From assembly GCA_902594515.1 (NCBI GenBank), contig CACJML010000001.1:292645-356644 (forward strand): a stretch of 64,000 bases of DNA, written 5' to 3'. The position numbers and the translations under genes are program-made. The DNA is from an uncultured SAR86 cluster bacterium. GTDB taxonomy: Bacteria > Pseudomonadota > Gammaproteobacteria > Magnimaribacterales > D2472. This document shows positions 47,848 to 56,670 of this stretch, one piece after another. Within the stretch, counting starts at the first letter, position 1; each line of letters opens with the position of its first letter. The notes under the pieces were generated by a model. It was not told where the DNA came from, did no database searches, and saw only the letters and a program-made list of their open reading frames with translations.

Positions 47848-48273
47848 TTGGCAATCAACTCAAGAACGAAGGGAGCGAATTTTGAGAGAGAAATTGGTAA
47901 TTTACTTCAGGAAAAACTAAGTCTAACGAACCCAGTAAAAAGAATTTTAGAGCAAACGAGGACAAAGGAGCTGCCCGATTTAAAAATGGGTAGATGGTGC
48001 ATTGAATGTAAAAGATATGGACCAGGCAGCGATCCTCTTGATGAATGGTGGGATCAAGTAATTGCCTCTTCGGGACCTAGTGGATTACCCGCACTTATAT
48101 ATAAATTCAATCGTAAGCCTATAAAAGTAAGATTACTTGGGGAAACTATTTCAGATGAACTTATAGGATCAGGAATACTAATTGACATTTCATTTGATGA
48201 TTTCATAGAACTTTTACAATTAAGATTCCAAAAAGATATAGATTTTCATAATCAACAAGATGAAGTGCAATGA
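47848..48273 (+). CDS. PD-(D/E)XK nuclease, phage-type Holliday junction resolvase-like
   Basis: Predicted nuclease of 141 residues from a TTG start. The PD-(D/E)XK active site is visible: Glu13 in ANFEREIGNLL, Pro43-Asp44 in KELPDLKMG, and Glu53-x-Lys55 in WCIECKRYG, followed by a W-W-x-Q motif (67-70). The pattern of a basic start, FERE, then PD and E-C-K, then W..Q resembles phage-encoded resolvase-like nucleases. It sits exactly where ruvC-ruvA-ruvB occur between yebC and ybgC in relatives, and overlaps ybgC by 14 bases. Resolvase activity is inferred; a restriction or other repair nuclease is possible. Confidence 0.72.
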   Translation: MAINSRTKGANFEREIGNLLQEKLSLTNPVKRILEQTRTKELPDLKMGRWCIECKRYGPGSDPLDEWWDQVIASSGPSGLPALIYKFNRKPIKVRLLGETISDELIGSGILIDISFDDFIELLQLRFQKDIDFHNQQDEVQ

Positions 48274-48655
48274 CTTTAGTTTAAAAGTTTTTGTTGAGGA
48301 CACTGATTTCCAAGGGTTTGTCTATCATGCTAATTACTTAAAGTATCTTGAAAGAGCTCGAACTCAATTTTTAATAGATAATCAAATCTCTCAATATAAT
48401 ACAGATGGATTTTTTGTAATCAAGAATATTAATATTACCTATTCTTTTCCTGCTAGGTTGGAGGAAAATTTGCTAGTTAAAACTGATGTTCAGCTTAAGA
48501 CAAAGGCAAGGATGATATTTAATCAAACTATTGAAAATATTAATACAAAAAAAATTTGCTGTGAGGCTACTATTGAGGTCTGTTTTTTAGATAAGATAAG
48601 CAATAAACCAAAAGCTTTTAATAAAGGCTTGCTAGAATTAATTACACATGAATGA
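48260..48655 (+). CDS. ybgC: Acyl-CoA thioesterase YbgC
   Basis: Hotdog-fold thioesterase of the Tol-Pal cluster, 131 residues. The 4-hydroxybenzoyl-CoA thioesterase-type motif VEDTDFQGFVYHANYLKYLERART contains the catalytic aspartate. It overlaps both the upstream nuclease gene (14 bases) and tolQ (8 bases), the usual ybgC-tolQ order. Confidence 0.93.
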   Translation: MKCNDFSLKVFVEDTDFQGFVYHANYLKYLERARTQFLIDNQISQYNTDGFFVIKNINITYSFPARLEENLLVKTDVQLKTKARMIFNQTIENINTKKICCEATIEVCFLDKISNKPKAFNKGLLELITHE

Positions 48656-49313
48656 ATTATCTCTCATTGAACTTTTTGCTCAAGCAACCTTAATTGTAAA
48701 AATAGTAGTAATTATATTAATTATTGCATCAATAATTACTTGGCTAATCATTGTTGAGCGATACCTTCATTTTCAAGAAGCTGAAGAATTTAATAACGAA
48801 TTTGAGATATTATTTTGGAATACAAAAGATCTTCAAAAGTTATTTAAAAGCATCAGCTCAAAAGATGCATCTGAGTTGATTGGACTTGAAAGAGTATTTT
48901 ATTACTCTTATAAGGAAAATATTAAACTTAAAGATCTTAAAATAGACTCACAAACAAAATCTGAAAATATCAGTCGATCTATTAGAATTGCTATCTCAAA
49001 AGAGGAAGGTGTTCATACAAAACATCTTCAATATTTAGCAAATGTTGGATCCGTGAGTCCATACATCGGGCTTTTTGGAACAGTGATCGGTATTGTTAAT
49101 GCATTTCAGGGTTTATCCGATGCAACCCAGGCTACTATTAATGCTGTGGCGCCTGGCATATCCGAGGCATTAATTGCAACAGCCCTTGGACTATTTGCGG
49201 CTATACCCGCTGTTCTTGCTTTTAATAAATTCACTGTTTCAACCGAAGCACAGATTAAGTCTTTATCAGTTTTTGGTGAGGAGTTAGTAAGCATATTTTC
49301 ATATTCAAAATAA
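48648..49313 (+). CDS. tolQ: Tol-Pal system protein TolQ
   Basis: Inner membrane stator protein of the proton-driven Tol complex that constricts the outer membrane at division. It has 221 residues with three transmembrane helices (about 14-36, then two after residue 125). The MotA/TolQ/ExbB signature region GSVSPYIGLFGTVIGIVNAFQGL and the TolQ-type AIAPGISEALIATA-like helix are present. TolR follows after 6 bases. Confidence 0.95.
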   Translation: MNELSLIELFAQATLIVKIVVIILIIASIITWLIIVERYLHFQEAEEFNNEFEILFWNTKDLQKLFKSISSKDASELIGLERVFYYSYKENIKLKDLKIDSQTKSENISRSIRIAISKEEGVHTKHLQYLANVGSVSPYIGLFGTVIGIVNAFQGLSDATQATINAVAPGISEALIATALGLFAAIPAVLAFNKFTVSTEAQIKSLSVFGEELVSIFSYSK

Positions 49314-49319
49314 ATTCAA

Positions 49320-49742
49320 TTGATCTATCAGCCATCAAATCAAAAAAAATTAGCAGCAGAAATTAATGTTGTTCCTTACATAGATGTGATGCTGGTCTTG
49401 CTAATTATTTTCATGATTCTTTCACCTCTACTCATTCAAGGAGTTGATGTAGATTTACCCCAAACAGACACAACAAAGATGTCTATAGAAAGTGAGCCTA
49501 TGGTCATATCAATAAATGATGAAGGTAATTACTTTTTAAATTTAGGCGATGAATCGATTTCAATATCACTTGCAGAACTAAAATCAAAGGTTCAAGTGAT
49601 ATTTAATGCAAATCCTGATATAGAGGTTGTTATTCAGAGTGATGCGTCAACCCCATTTGATTTTGTTGCAAAGGCTCTTGCTTCAATTCAAGCGATAGGC
49701 GTTGAAAGCGTTGGCATAATAACCACAGGATATGAAAGCTAG
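49320..49742 (+). CDS. tolR: Tol-Pal system protein TolR
   Basis: Inner membrane partner of TolQ carrying the proton-accepting aspartate. It has 140 residues. One transmembrane helix (about 18-38) starts INVVPYIDVMLVLLIIFM, with the essential Asp in YIDVMLVLL; a periplasmic domain follows. The start is TTG (TTGATCTATCAG). It overlaps tolA by 11 bases. Confidence 0.95.
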   Translation: MIYQPSNQKKLAAEINVVPYIDVMLVLLIIFMILSPLLIQGVDVDLPQTDTTKMSIESEPMVISINDEGNYFLNLGDESISISLAELKSKVQVIFNANPDIEVVIQSDASTPFDFVAKALASIQAIGVESVGIITTGYES

Positions 49743-50349
49743 AATCAGATACCTGAATGCAGCATTAGTAACTTTTTTGATGCATGGATCTATTATTACT
49801 TATTTATTTTACTCTGCTGCTCTATCTCCAAGTTATGAGTTAATCACAAAACCTGTCATGGTTAAGTTAAGCTTTGATATACCCCAAAATAAACAACGCA
49901 ATACCAATGCTCCTGTTAACAAAACAAATACACAAACCATTAAATCAAAGCCTATTGTTTCAGCTCCCTCAATAATCCAAGCCCCAGAAATTACTAGAAC
50001 TTCAATCAATGAATTAATTAATCAAGAAAGAGATTTTCTTGAGGTTGAAAGTGCTTCCATTCAACAGAAATATGCATCTATGGTAATCCTTATGATTGAA
50101 AATGCATGGATAAAACCAAGAAATATTCCTAAAGATTTAAGTGCAGGATTGAGACTAATCGTAAATAAATCAGGCAGAATTCTTCAATCTGAATTAGTAA
50201 GAAGCAGTGGTAATTTGCGTTTTGATAATTCTGCTCTTCAGGCAATTTCTAGAACAGATTCATTTTATTTTTATGATGAAATTCCAGATGAAATTTATAA
50301 AGAAAGCTTTAGAATTATCAATCTAAAATTTAATCCTGATAATGACTAA
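49732..50349 (+). CDS. tolA: Tol-Pal system protein TolA (compact)
   Basis: Links the inner membrane TolQR motor to TolB and Pal in the outer membrane. It has 205 residues, half the 421 of E. coli. One membrane helix (about 9-27) is followed by a short, polar linker in place of the long alanine/lysine-rich helical domain, then a TonB/TolA-type C-terminal domain (about 110-205). Identification rests on domain order and position between tolR and tolB. It overlaps tolB by 8 bases. Confidence 0.88.
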   Translation: MKARIRYLNAALVTFLMHGSIITYLFYSAALSPSYELITKPVMVKLSFDIPQNKQRNTNAPVNKTNTQTIKSKPIVSAPSIIQAPEITRTSINELINQERDFLEVESASIQQKYASMVILMIENAWIKPRNIPKDLSAGLRLIVNKSGRILQSELVRSSGNLRFDNSALQAISRTDSFYFYDEIPDEIYKESFRIINLKFNPDND

Positions 50350-51625
50350 AAGTTTTATTTCTATTTGTATCTTCTTTTCAATTTTTAGTTCAGCTGAGCT
50401 TCTTCTTGAAATAACTCAAGGATCTGATAATCCTATCAATCTTGGGATCTATGAAATATCTAATCAAGAAAAGGAGCACTCACTTATTAAAAATATAATT
50501 CAAAATGACTTAATTCGGACTGGAGAGATTAAATTTATTGAAGGGATTGATATTGTTCCTCTCCCTGAAAATGAAGAAGAATTTAATTACAGCGGGTGGA
50601 AAATATTAGGTCTTGATTATGTTGTTATTCCAAGCATTAAGAATCCAGATAAAAATTCTATTGAATATCGATACCGAGTTTTTGATGTATCTAGAAAAAG
50701 AGAAGTGCGATCTTCAACTGTTTTTGGTTTATCTTCAAACTTAAGACAAGTAAGTCATTACGCAAGCGACGGAATTTATGAAGCCATTACTGGAATTGAA
50801 GGAGTTGCCTCAACGAAGTTACTTTACGTTAATGAGATTTCATTAAAGAATGAAAAATCATATAGGCTAATGGTTTCAGATGTTGATGGTTATAACGAAA
50901 GAACCTTGTTGAACAGCCCTGAACCAATAATTTCACCTGCATGGTCCCCTAAGGGAGATAAGGTTGCTTATGTTTCTTTTGAAACAGGAATTGCAAATGT
51001 TTACATCCAAGATCTAGCAACTGGAGATCGTGAATCCATCCTTGAACAAAATACTCAAATAAGTTCCCCTGCCTGGTCACCTGACGGAAAGTATCTATCC
51101 CTTACACTTTACCAAGATGGTAATGCTGAAATTTATCTTTTGAGACTACGAGATAAAACGTTAACCAGATTGACCAATCATTATTCAATTGATACTGAGG
51201 CAATATGGTCTCCAAGAGGAAATAAAATATTATTTACATCGGGCAGGTCTGGCTCACCTCAACTATATGAAATTAGTTTGAGAGGCTTACGGTCAAAACC
51301 AAAAAGAATTACATTTGAAGGTACATATAATGCAAAAGGCTTATATCTGCCTGACGCAAATGGAAATATTTTTGTCCATAGAGCTAAATCAGGAAGTTTT
51401 CACATAGCATTAAAATATAAAAGAGAAAACTTTATAAGAATTCTGACCGAAGCTAGATTAGATGAGTCACCCAGTGTTGCTCCTAATGGAAATATGGTAG
51501 TCTATGCAATATCAGATGATAATAAAGCTAAGTTAGCAATACTTAGTTTAAACGGTGCTAGATTTGTGCTCCCTTCATCCCAAGGAGTTGTAAGAGAGCC
51601 AGCTTGGTCCGGATTTGTAAGATAA
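50342..51625 (+). CDS. tolB: Tol-Pal system protein TolB
   Basis: Periplasmic beta-propeller that binds Pal and the TolA C-terminus. It has 427 residues: a signal peptide (about 1-18), an N-terminal alpha/beta domain and a six-bladed propeller with repeated SPAWSPDG-type turns (for example ISPAWSPKGDKVAY and SSPAWSPDGKYLSL). It is followed closely by pal, its partner. Confidence 0.97.
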   Translation: MTKSFISICIFFSIFSSAELLLEITQGSDNPINLGIYEISNQEKEHSLIKNIIQNDLIRTGEIKFIEGIDIVPLPENEEEFNYSGWKILGLDYVVIPSIKNPDKNSIEYRYRVFDVSRKREVRSSTVFGLSSNLRQVSHYASDGIYEAITGIEGVASTKLLYVNEISLKNEKSYRLMVSDVDGYNERTLLNSPEPIISPAWSPKGDKVAYVSFETGIANVYIQDLATGDRESILEQNTQISSPAWSPDGKYLSLTLYQDGNAEIYLLRLRDKTLTRLTNHYSIDTEAIWSPRGNKILFTSGRSGSPQLYEISLRGLRSKPKRITFEGTYNAKGLYLPDANGNIFVHRAKSGSFHIALKYKRENFIRILTEARLDESPSVAPNGNMVVYAISDDNKAKLAILSLNGARFVLPSSQGVVREPAWSGFVR

Positions 51626-51636
51626 CTGGAGAAAAA

Positions 51637-52125
51637 ATGGTAGTTACACTAAACAAGCAAATAATTTTAAAAATAATTTTACTTACTATTGTTATAGGGG
51701 CCTCTTCATGTAGTTCTGTGAGAGTAACTAATGAATCTGTTGTTGAAGAGGGTGTAAGAGGGGTTACAATTTCTAAAAAAGCTCCTGAAACTCAAGCAAT
51801 TCTTGCAAACGCAACTGTTTATTTTGAGTATGATTCTTCAAGATTAACCAGTAAATCAATTCAAACTTTGAAAGGTTTAATCTCAGTACTAGAAAACAAT
51901 AGGAATCTAGATATAGTCCTTGAGGGACATGCTGATGAGAGAGGAACTAGGGAATACAATCTTGCCTTAGGTCAAAGAAGAGCTGAGTCTGTTGCAGCTT
52001 ATTTGTTATCTAATGGAGTAAGCAGAAGTCAGTTAAAAACTATTAGCTATGGTGAAGAAAGGCCTGCGGCACTAGGTTCAAATAATGCATCTTGGGCAAA
52101 AAATAGACGCGTTGAAATTAAATAA
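51637..52125 (+). CDS. pal: Peptidoglycan-associated lipoprotein Pal
   Basis: Outer membrane lipoprotein that binds peptidoglycan and TolB. It has 162 residues from the ATG at 51637, chosen because TGGAG lies just upstream and the signal then ends in a lipobox (GASSC, Cys25). The C-terminal OmpA-like domain has VYFEYDSSRL, LEGHADERGTREYNLALGQRRAESV and the diaminopimelate-binding NRRVEI end. A TTG at 51604 gives a longer but unlikely start. Confidence 0.96.
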   Translation: MVVTLNKQIILKIILLTIVIGASSCSSVRVTNESVVEEGVRGVTISKKAPETQAILANATVYFEYDSSRLTSKSIQTLKGLISVLENNRNLDIVLEGHADERGTREYNLALGQRRAESVAAYLLSNGVSRSQLKTISYGEERPAALGSNNASWAKNRRVEIK

Positions 52126-52133
52126 CTTTTAGT

Positions 52134-52760
52134 TTGCTTAAATTTTTTATTAGCCTTGCATTGGTTTTTACTGGAGTACTGGTCTCTCAAGATCAATCCC
52201 CAGATGACATTCTCTTTCTAAAAATACAAGAACTTGAGGAGGAAATTGCATTTTTGCGTTCTGAACTAGAATCTCAAGCTTACTTATTAGAGAAACTCCA
52301 GAATGAAAACCTAGATAATGCAGAGAAAAGCTCATCCAATGATAATGATTCTCAGGTGTTTAGATTTGAAGGCATTAATGATGATGAGACTATAGATGAG
52401 CTTTATCAGAAAGGTATTAACTCTTTAAACCTTAATGAATTAGATGCCGCTGAAGGGGCATTTTTAAAGCTTGTTGAAAATTATTCTGATGAAGAAAAGT
52501 TACCTTTAAGTCTTTTTTGGTTAGGTGAGATTTCATTAATCTCATTGAAATATGAAAACTCTAAGGATTATTTCTTGAGTTTGGTAAGCCAGTTTCCAGA
52601 TCACTGGAGATCTCCACTTGCTCATAAGAAGATTGGAGATGTTTATCTTTCACAAGGTCTTAATGACGAGGCAAAAGAAAAGTATCAATATGTTGCAAAT
52701 TCATATCCAGAAAATACTGCAGCATCTTTAGCCTTGCAGATCTTGGAAAATATGGAATAA
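52134..52760 (+). CDS. cpoB: Tol-Pal associated protein CpoB (YbgF)
   Basis: Periplasmic TPR protein that coordinates PBP1B activity with outer membrane constriction. It has 208 residues from a TTG start: a signal peptide (about 1-18), a short coiled coil (about 28-58, the trimerisation part) and C-terminal TPR repeats (about 85-205, ELYQKGINSLNLNELDAAEGAFLKLVENY and following). It ends the ybgC-tolQRAB-pal-cpoB operon. Confidence 0.92.
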   Translation: MLKFFISLALVFTGVLVSQDQSPDDILFLKIQELEEEIAFLRSELESQAYLLEKLQNENLDNAEKSSSNDNDSQVFRFEGINDDETIDELYQKGINSLNLNELDAAEGAFLKLVENYSDEEKLPLSLFWLGEISLISLKYENSKDYFLSLVSQFPDHWRSPLAHKKIGDVYLSQGLNDEAKEKYQYVANSYPENTAASLALQILENME

Positions 52761-52788
52761 TCGCATCTTTTATTCTATGAAAATTTAT

Positions 52789-52864
52789 GGGTCGCTAGCT
52801 CAGTTGGTAGAGCAGTTGGCTTTTAACCAATTGGTCACAGGTTCGAATCCTGTGCGACCCACCA
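52789..52864 (+). tRNA. tRNA-Lys (anticodon TTT)
   Basis: The acceptor stem GGGTCGC pairs with GCGACCC, the D-arm is GCTC...GAGC, and the anticodon stem GTTGG/CCAAT (with a G-T pair) holds the loop CTTTTAA, giving anticodon TTT at 52822-52824. The T-arm is ACAGG-TTCGAAT-CCTGT. The CCA end is encoded (52862-52864). A single copy is seen, directly after the tol-pal operon; tRNA genes are common at this place in relatives. Confidence 0.98.
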
Positions 52865-52896
52865 TCATTTTTAATATTAGTTGATAAATTAGATTT

Positions 52897-54126
52897 ATGG
52901 ACTTCTCCAAAGAAAAAATTTTTTCAGGATTTACCCTAAAAGCTGTCCTAGCAGCAGTTTTCTTCTTTTTAGTTTTATTTTCTTGGTATACCTTGAGACC
53001 AATTAGAAATGAAATGGCAGTGCAGAATGAGGAAATACTTCCATGGTTGCTAGGGGTAGGAGCCATGGTGATGTTGTTACTGAATCCAATTTATTCATGG
53101 ATTGCTTCAAACAGTAATGTAAAAAAAGTACTAAGCTTTAGCTACCTTTTTTTTATTTCAAATATTATTCTTTTTATTTTTGCCTGGTCCTTTTTTGGAT
53201 TACAAGAATCTGTTTGGGTTTCAAGAATCTTTTATGTATGGGCAAACGTATACTCTTTTTTTGTAGTTTCAATTTTCTGGGTGGTTGTTATAAATCTTTT
53301 CCGAGGGGTTGATAGGGCCTCATATGGAGTTATATCAGCTGGCGGTTCAATAGGTGCTTTTTTAGGAGCAACCATTTCCGGACTTCTCTCTAACACGTTC
53401 ACTGAATGGGGTATGATATTTTATGGGTTGATTTCTGCATCCTTGCTTCTGTTGGCAATGTTTGTCGGTATCCACATCATCAATATTTCTTCAAATGAAA
53501 ACATAAATGATACTGCCGGAGGAAAGAGTTTTGATGGAATAAAGAATGTAGTTACCGATACTCAATTAAGATCAATAGCTATTTATATGTATCTCTGGAC
53601 TGCTCTTATGACGGTGCATTGGGTTACATCTATTTCGATTATTGGTGATTGGACTTCGGATAGTGCTCAAAGAATTTCATTTTTTTCTCAAGTTGAGCAG
53701 GTCGTAATTCCCTTGACTTTAATTACACAATTATTTTTAGTTAACTGGTTTATTAATTTTTTTGGATCACAAAGAATATTAATCAGTTATGGATTTATAT
53801 TTTTGATAGCATTCATGGGGTATTTTTTGTATCCAAATATCATGTGGGTAGCTATCGTTACAGTTTTCTTGAGATGGTTCGAGTACGGTTTAAACAAACC
53901 AACTCGTGAAATAGTTTTTAGCAAGCTTGCAAGGAATGATAGGTTTAAATCAACAGTACTTGTGGATACATTCATGGTAAGAATAGGGGATTTCTCTGGG
54001 TCAGGCTTCATTGCTCTCAATAAGTTTTTAGGAGTTGCATCCTCCCAAATTCCTTTACTAGCAGTTCCATTTGCTGGGATTCTTTCTTATTTTGGGATGA
54101 GGTTTGACTCGAAGTTCGAAGAATAA
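52897..54126 (+). CDS. MFS/ATP-ADP translocase-like membrane carrier
   Basis: Membrane protein of 409 residues with about twelve transmembrane helices. The start WYTLRPIRNEMAV and the LPWLLGVG region resemble the TLC (plastid and rickettsial ATP/ADP translocase) branch of the major facilitator fold, which many free-living bacteria also carry. The substrate is unknown; nucleotide exchange is a family-level guess. Its stop abuts the opposing bepA stop with no spacer. Confidence 0.68.
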   Translation: MDFSKEKIFSGFTLKAVLAAVFFFLVLFSWYTLRPIRNEMAVQNEEILPWLLGVGAMVMLLLNPIYSWIASNSNVKKVLSFSYLFFISNIILFIFAWSFFGLQESVWVSRIFYVWANVYSFFVVSIFWVVVINLFRGVDRASYGVISAGGSIGAFLGATISGLLSNTFTEWGMIFYGLISASLLLLAMFVGIHIINISSNENINDTAGGKSFDGIKNVVTDTQLRSIAIYMYLWTALMTVHWVTSISIIGDWTSDSAQRISFFSQVEQVVIPLTLITQLFLVNWFINFFGSQRILISYGFIFLIAFMGYFLYPNIMWVAIVTVFLRWFEYGLNKPTREIVFSKLARNDRFKSTVLVDTFMVRIGDFSGSGFIALNKFLGVASSQIPLLAVPFAGILSYFGMRFDSKFEE

Positions 54127-55557
54127 TTATCTTCTTATTTGATTTTTCTTAATTTCATTAATTTTTGTCAATATACTTTCTGTAACTTGAAAGTTATTTT
54201 TTACGAGTCGCAATGCGAATTGGAATTCATTCATCGCTTCTAGATCTTTTCCAAGAAGAAGATAATACTCACCCCTGCTCATGTGATAGCCAATGATATT
54301 TTTTGCAGATCGCTGAATTTCTGATAAGAGGAGCCACAAGTTTGGATTTTGATTTTTTTTAATTAATTGATCTCTAATTACTTGCTCCGCTAAAAGAAAT
54401 TCACCATTACCAGCAAGAATCCTCCCTTTAGTAACTGAAGCAGGATAATTATTTGGTGCAACCTTTAGTATTGAATTTACTACATTTAGAGCCTCATCAT
54501 AAGATTTAGCCTCAAAGAGGATTTCTGCTTTAATTGTTTGGAGAATAAGGTTTTTCGGAAAGCTTTCAATTAGTTTAGATAGAATTTGATTTGCCTCATC
54601 AAATTTTCTATTTTCGGTAAGGGCTGTTACCAACGAGATTGAATTTTGGATGGTTGATTTTTTCTCGTTCTCACCTTTGAAAAACGCTTCGGCATTTGCA
54701 TTACGGTTAAAGTATTTAGCCTGAATTCTCCCTTTAATAAACTGATATTCTGGTGAGTTAGTTTTTCCACCATCTACTCCAACTTGGTCAGCTGCATTAA
54801 AAGCATCATTGATTCTTGAAGATGTCACAGGGTGCGTTAGCAAAAATTCAGGTGGTATATCACCAGATAGGCGTCTGATTTTAGCCATATTTTCAAACAT
54901 TTCCCCCATTGATTTAGGGTCATATCCTGCGTTAATAAGGTTATTGAAGCCAAATCTATCAGCTTCTCTTTCAAAAACACGACTATACCTTAACTGTTCC
55001 TGAGCAAGCGCTGCAGGGCCTGCTATGAATGCAGTAGGATTATTAGATACTATTGCTAAGGCAATACTTGAAATTATAACAAGAGCTGAAGCTAAGCTTG
55101 TATCTTGTCCTCTAAGGATGCCTCTTGCAAAATGTCGCTGACTTACATGAGCTAATTCATGTGCTATTACCGATGCAAATTGACCTTCATTATCAGCATG
55201 AATAAACAAACCTGCATTAACTCCAATGATGCCTCCTGGTGCCGCAAAAGCATTCAATGATCTATCGTCAATTAACACTAATTTGAAGTCCCTATCTTTA
55301 ACAAGTGAGGTTTCAGAAATTCTATAAATTAGCAGCTCAGTATATTCTTGAATAAGAGGATCGTTAATAATTGGAGCTTGAGCATAAACTTGTTTCAAGA
55401 ACTGACTACCAATAGCTTTTTCCTGTTCTAGTGATATAACTCCCGAGACCCTATCTCCAATTGCTGGGATATCAAGATCTCCATCCTGAGCACTAATCGA
55501 TAGTGAAATTGGTGGAATTGATAGGACTAAAAAAGCCCAAAACTTTATTTTTTTCAT
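54127..55557 (-). CDS. bepA: Periplasmic metalloprotease/chaperone BepA (M48)
   Basis: Maintains outer membrane assembly, notably LptD maturation, in E. coli. It has about 476 residues: a signal peptide (MKKIKFWAFLVLSIPPISLSISA), an M48 zinc protease domain with HELAHVSQRH, the third ligand region EREADRFG, and C-terminal TPR repeats (from about 290). I use the ATG at 55557; GTG or ATG codons at 55575 and 55572 are alternative starts. It is divergent from perM, as in Pseudomonas. Confidence 0.93.
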   Translation of the reverse strand: MKKIKFWAFLVLSIPPISLSISAQDGDLDIPAIGDRVSGVISLEQEKAIGSQFLKQVYAQAPIINDPLIQEYTELLIYRISETSLVKDRDFKLVLIDDRSLNAFAAPGGIIGVNAGLFIHADNEGQFASVIAHELAHVSQRHFARGILRGQDTSLASALVIISSIALAIVSNNPTAFIAGPAALAQEQLRYSRVFEREADRFGFNNLINAGYDPKSMGEMFENMAKIRRLSGDIPPEFLLTHPVTSSRINDAFNAADQVGVDGGKTNSPEYQFIKGRIQAKYFNRNANAEAFFKGENEKKSTIQNSISLVTALTENRKFDEANQILSKLIESFPKNLILQTIKAEILFEAKSYDEALNVVNSILKVAPNNYPASVTKGRILAGNGEFLLAEQVIRDQLIKKNQNPNLWLLLSEIQRSAKNIIGYHMSRGEYYLLLGKDLEAMNEFQFALRLVKNNFQVTESILTKINEIKKNQIRR

Positions 55558-55620
55558 CTGAATGGCTAACATCACTCTTGTTTTTAAAATAATATGTTTA
55601 TGACAGCATAAATTATAAGT

Positions 55621-56670
55621 ATGTTCACTGAAATTAATAATTGGTTAAAAAATATTTTTTCTAATGAGGAAACAATAACTTTTACTGTTTTACTTACAGT
55701 CTCTTTACTGTTGCTTATTTTTTTAGGTGAAATTTTAACTCCTTTTTTAATAAGTTTAATTTTTGCGTATTTGCTCGTTGGGCTCCAAACAAGACTAGAA
55801 AATTATGGGATGCCTCATTGGCCTGCATTGATTGTCACATTTGGATTGTTTTTGTTAATCGGTGTTTTATTGATGGTTTGGTTAATACCCTTGCTTTATA
55901 CCCAAATTCAAAATTTAATTAATGAGGTGCCTGGATGGTTTCTAAGTCTGAGGGCTTTTGTTGCTACTATTCCTGAAAGATATCCTGACCTAGTGACTTC
56001 TGATCAGATATCAATAGTTCTTCAAAATTTCTCAAGTCAATTATCTGAGGCCTCGCAGGACTTTTTAAGTTATTCAATTACTGGAATTCAAAATACTATA
56101 ACTGTAGCAGTAAATATTGTGATGCTTCCAATACTTGTATTTTTCTTGCTCTTTGATCGGAAATCTGTCATTAATTCTGTTTTGGCTGTTCTTCCAAAGA
56201 ATCGTCCAATGTTGTCAAATATCTGGGAGGAGATGGATGGTCAATTAAGTAATTATGTTAGAGGTAAATCAATTGAAATAATAATAGTTGGTTTTGCAGC
56301 AGCAATAATATTTAGTTTATTTGGGCTGCAATATACTGCTCTGCTATCTGTGCTAGTTGGTTTCTCAGTCTTAATACCATTTTTAGGAGCCTTTATCGCT
56401 ACCATTCCTGTTGCAATTATTGGTTTGTTGCAATTTGGGCTAACTTTTGATTTTTGGATGCTAATTGGTGCTTATATACTTCTTCAAATATTAGATGGGA
56501 ATGTGCTTGTTCCAATACTTTTTTCTGATGCAGTTAAACTGCATCCCTTCTTCATTATTCTCGCAGTTTTTGTTTTTGGAGGAATTTTTGGTTTCTGGGG
56601 AGTTTTCTTTGCTATACCCATAGCTACTTTTATTAAAGCTGTATGGAATGCATGGCCGAACTCTGGTTAA
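55621..56670 (+). CDS. perM: AI-2E family transporter PerM
   Basis: Membrane protein of 349 residues with about eight transmembrane helices in the family pattern: two or three at the N-terminus, a soluble helical part with LPKNRPMLSNIWEEMDGQLSNYVRGK, and the C-terminal LLQILDGNVLVPILFSDAVKLHPFFIIL signature. The family has been linked to export of autoinducer-2 and other solutes; the substrate here is unknown. The stop is shared with opposing bcp through TTAA. Confidence 0.9.
   Translation: MFTEINNWLKNIFSNEETITFTVLLTVSLLLLIFLGEILTPFLISLIFAYLLVGLQTRLENYGMPHWPALIVTFGLFLLIGVLLMVWLIPLLYTQIQNLINEVPGWFLSLRAFVATIPERYPDLVTSDQISIVLQNFSSQLSEASQDFLSYSITGIQNTITVAVNIVMLPILVFFLLFDRKSVINSVLAVLPKNRPMLSNIWEEMDGQLSNYVRGKSIEIIIVGFAAAIIFSLFGLQYTALLSVLVGFSVLIPFLGAFIATIPVAIIGLLQFGLTFDFWMLIGAYILLQILDGNVLVPILFSDAVKLHPFFIILAVFVFGGIFGFWGVFFAIPIATFIKAVWNAWPNSG

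Noticed and set aside
52800..53066. Minus-strand open frame of 88 codons with the end GRTGFEPVTNWLKANC
   Set aside because: It runs through tRNA-Lys and the start of the carrier gene; this peptide is the well-known false translation of a tRNA gene on the opposite strand.
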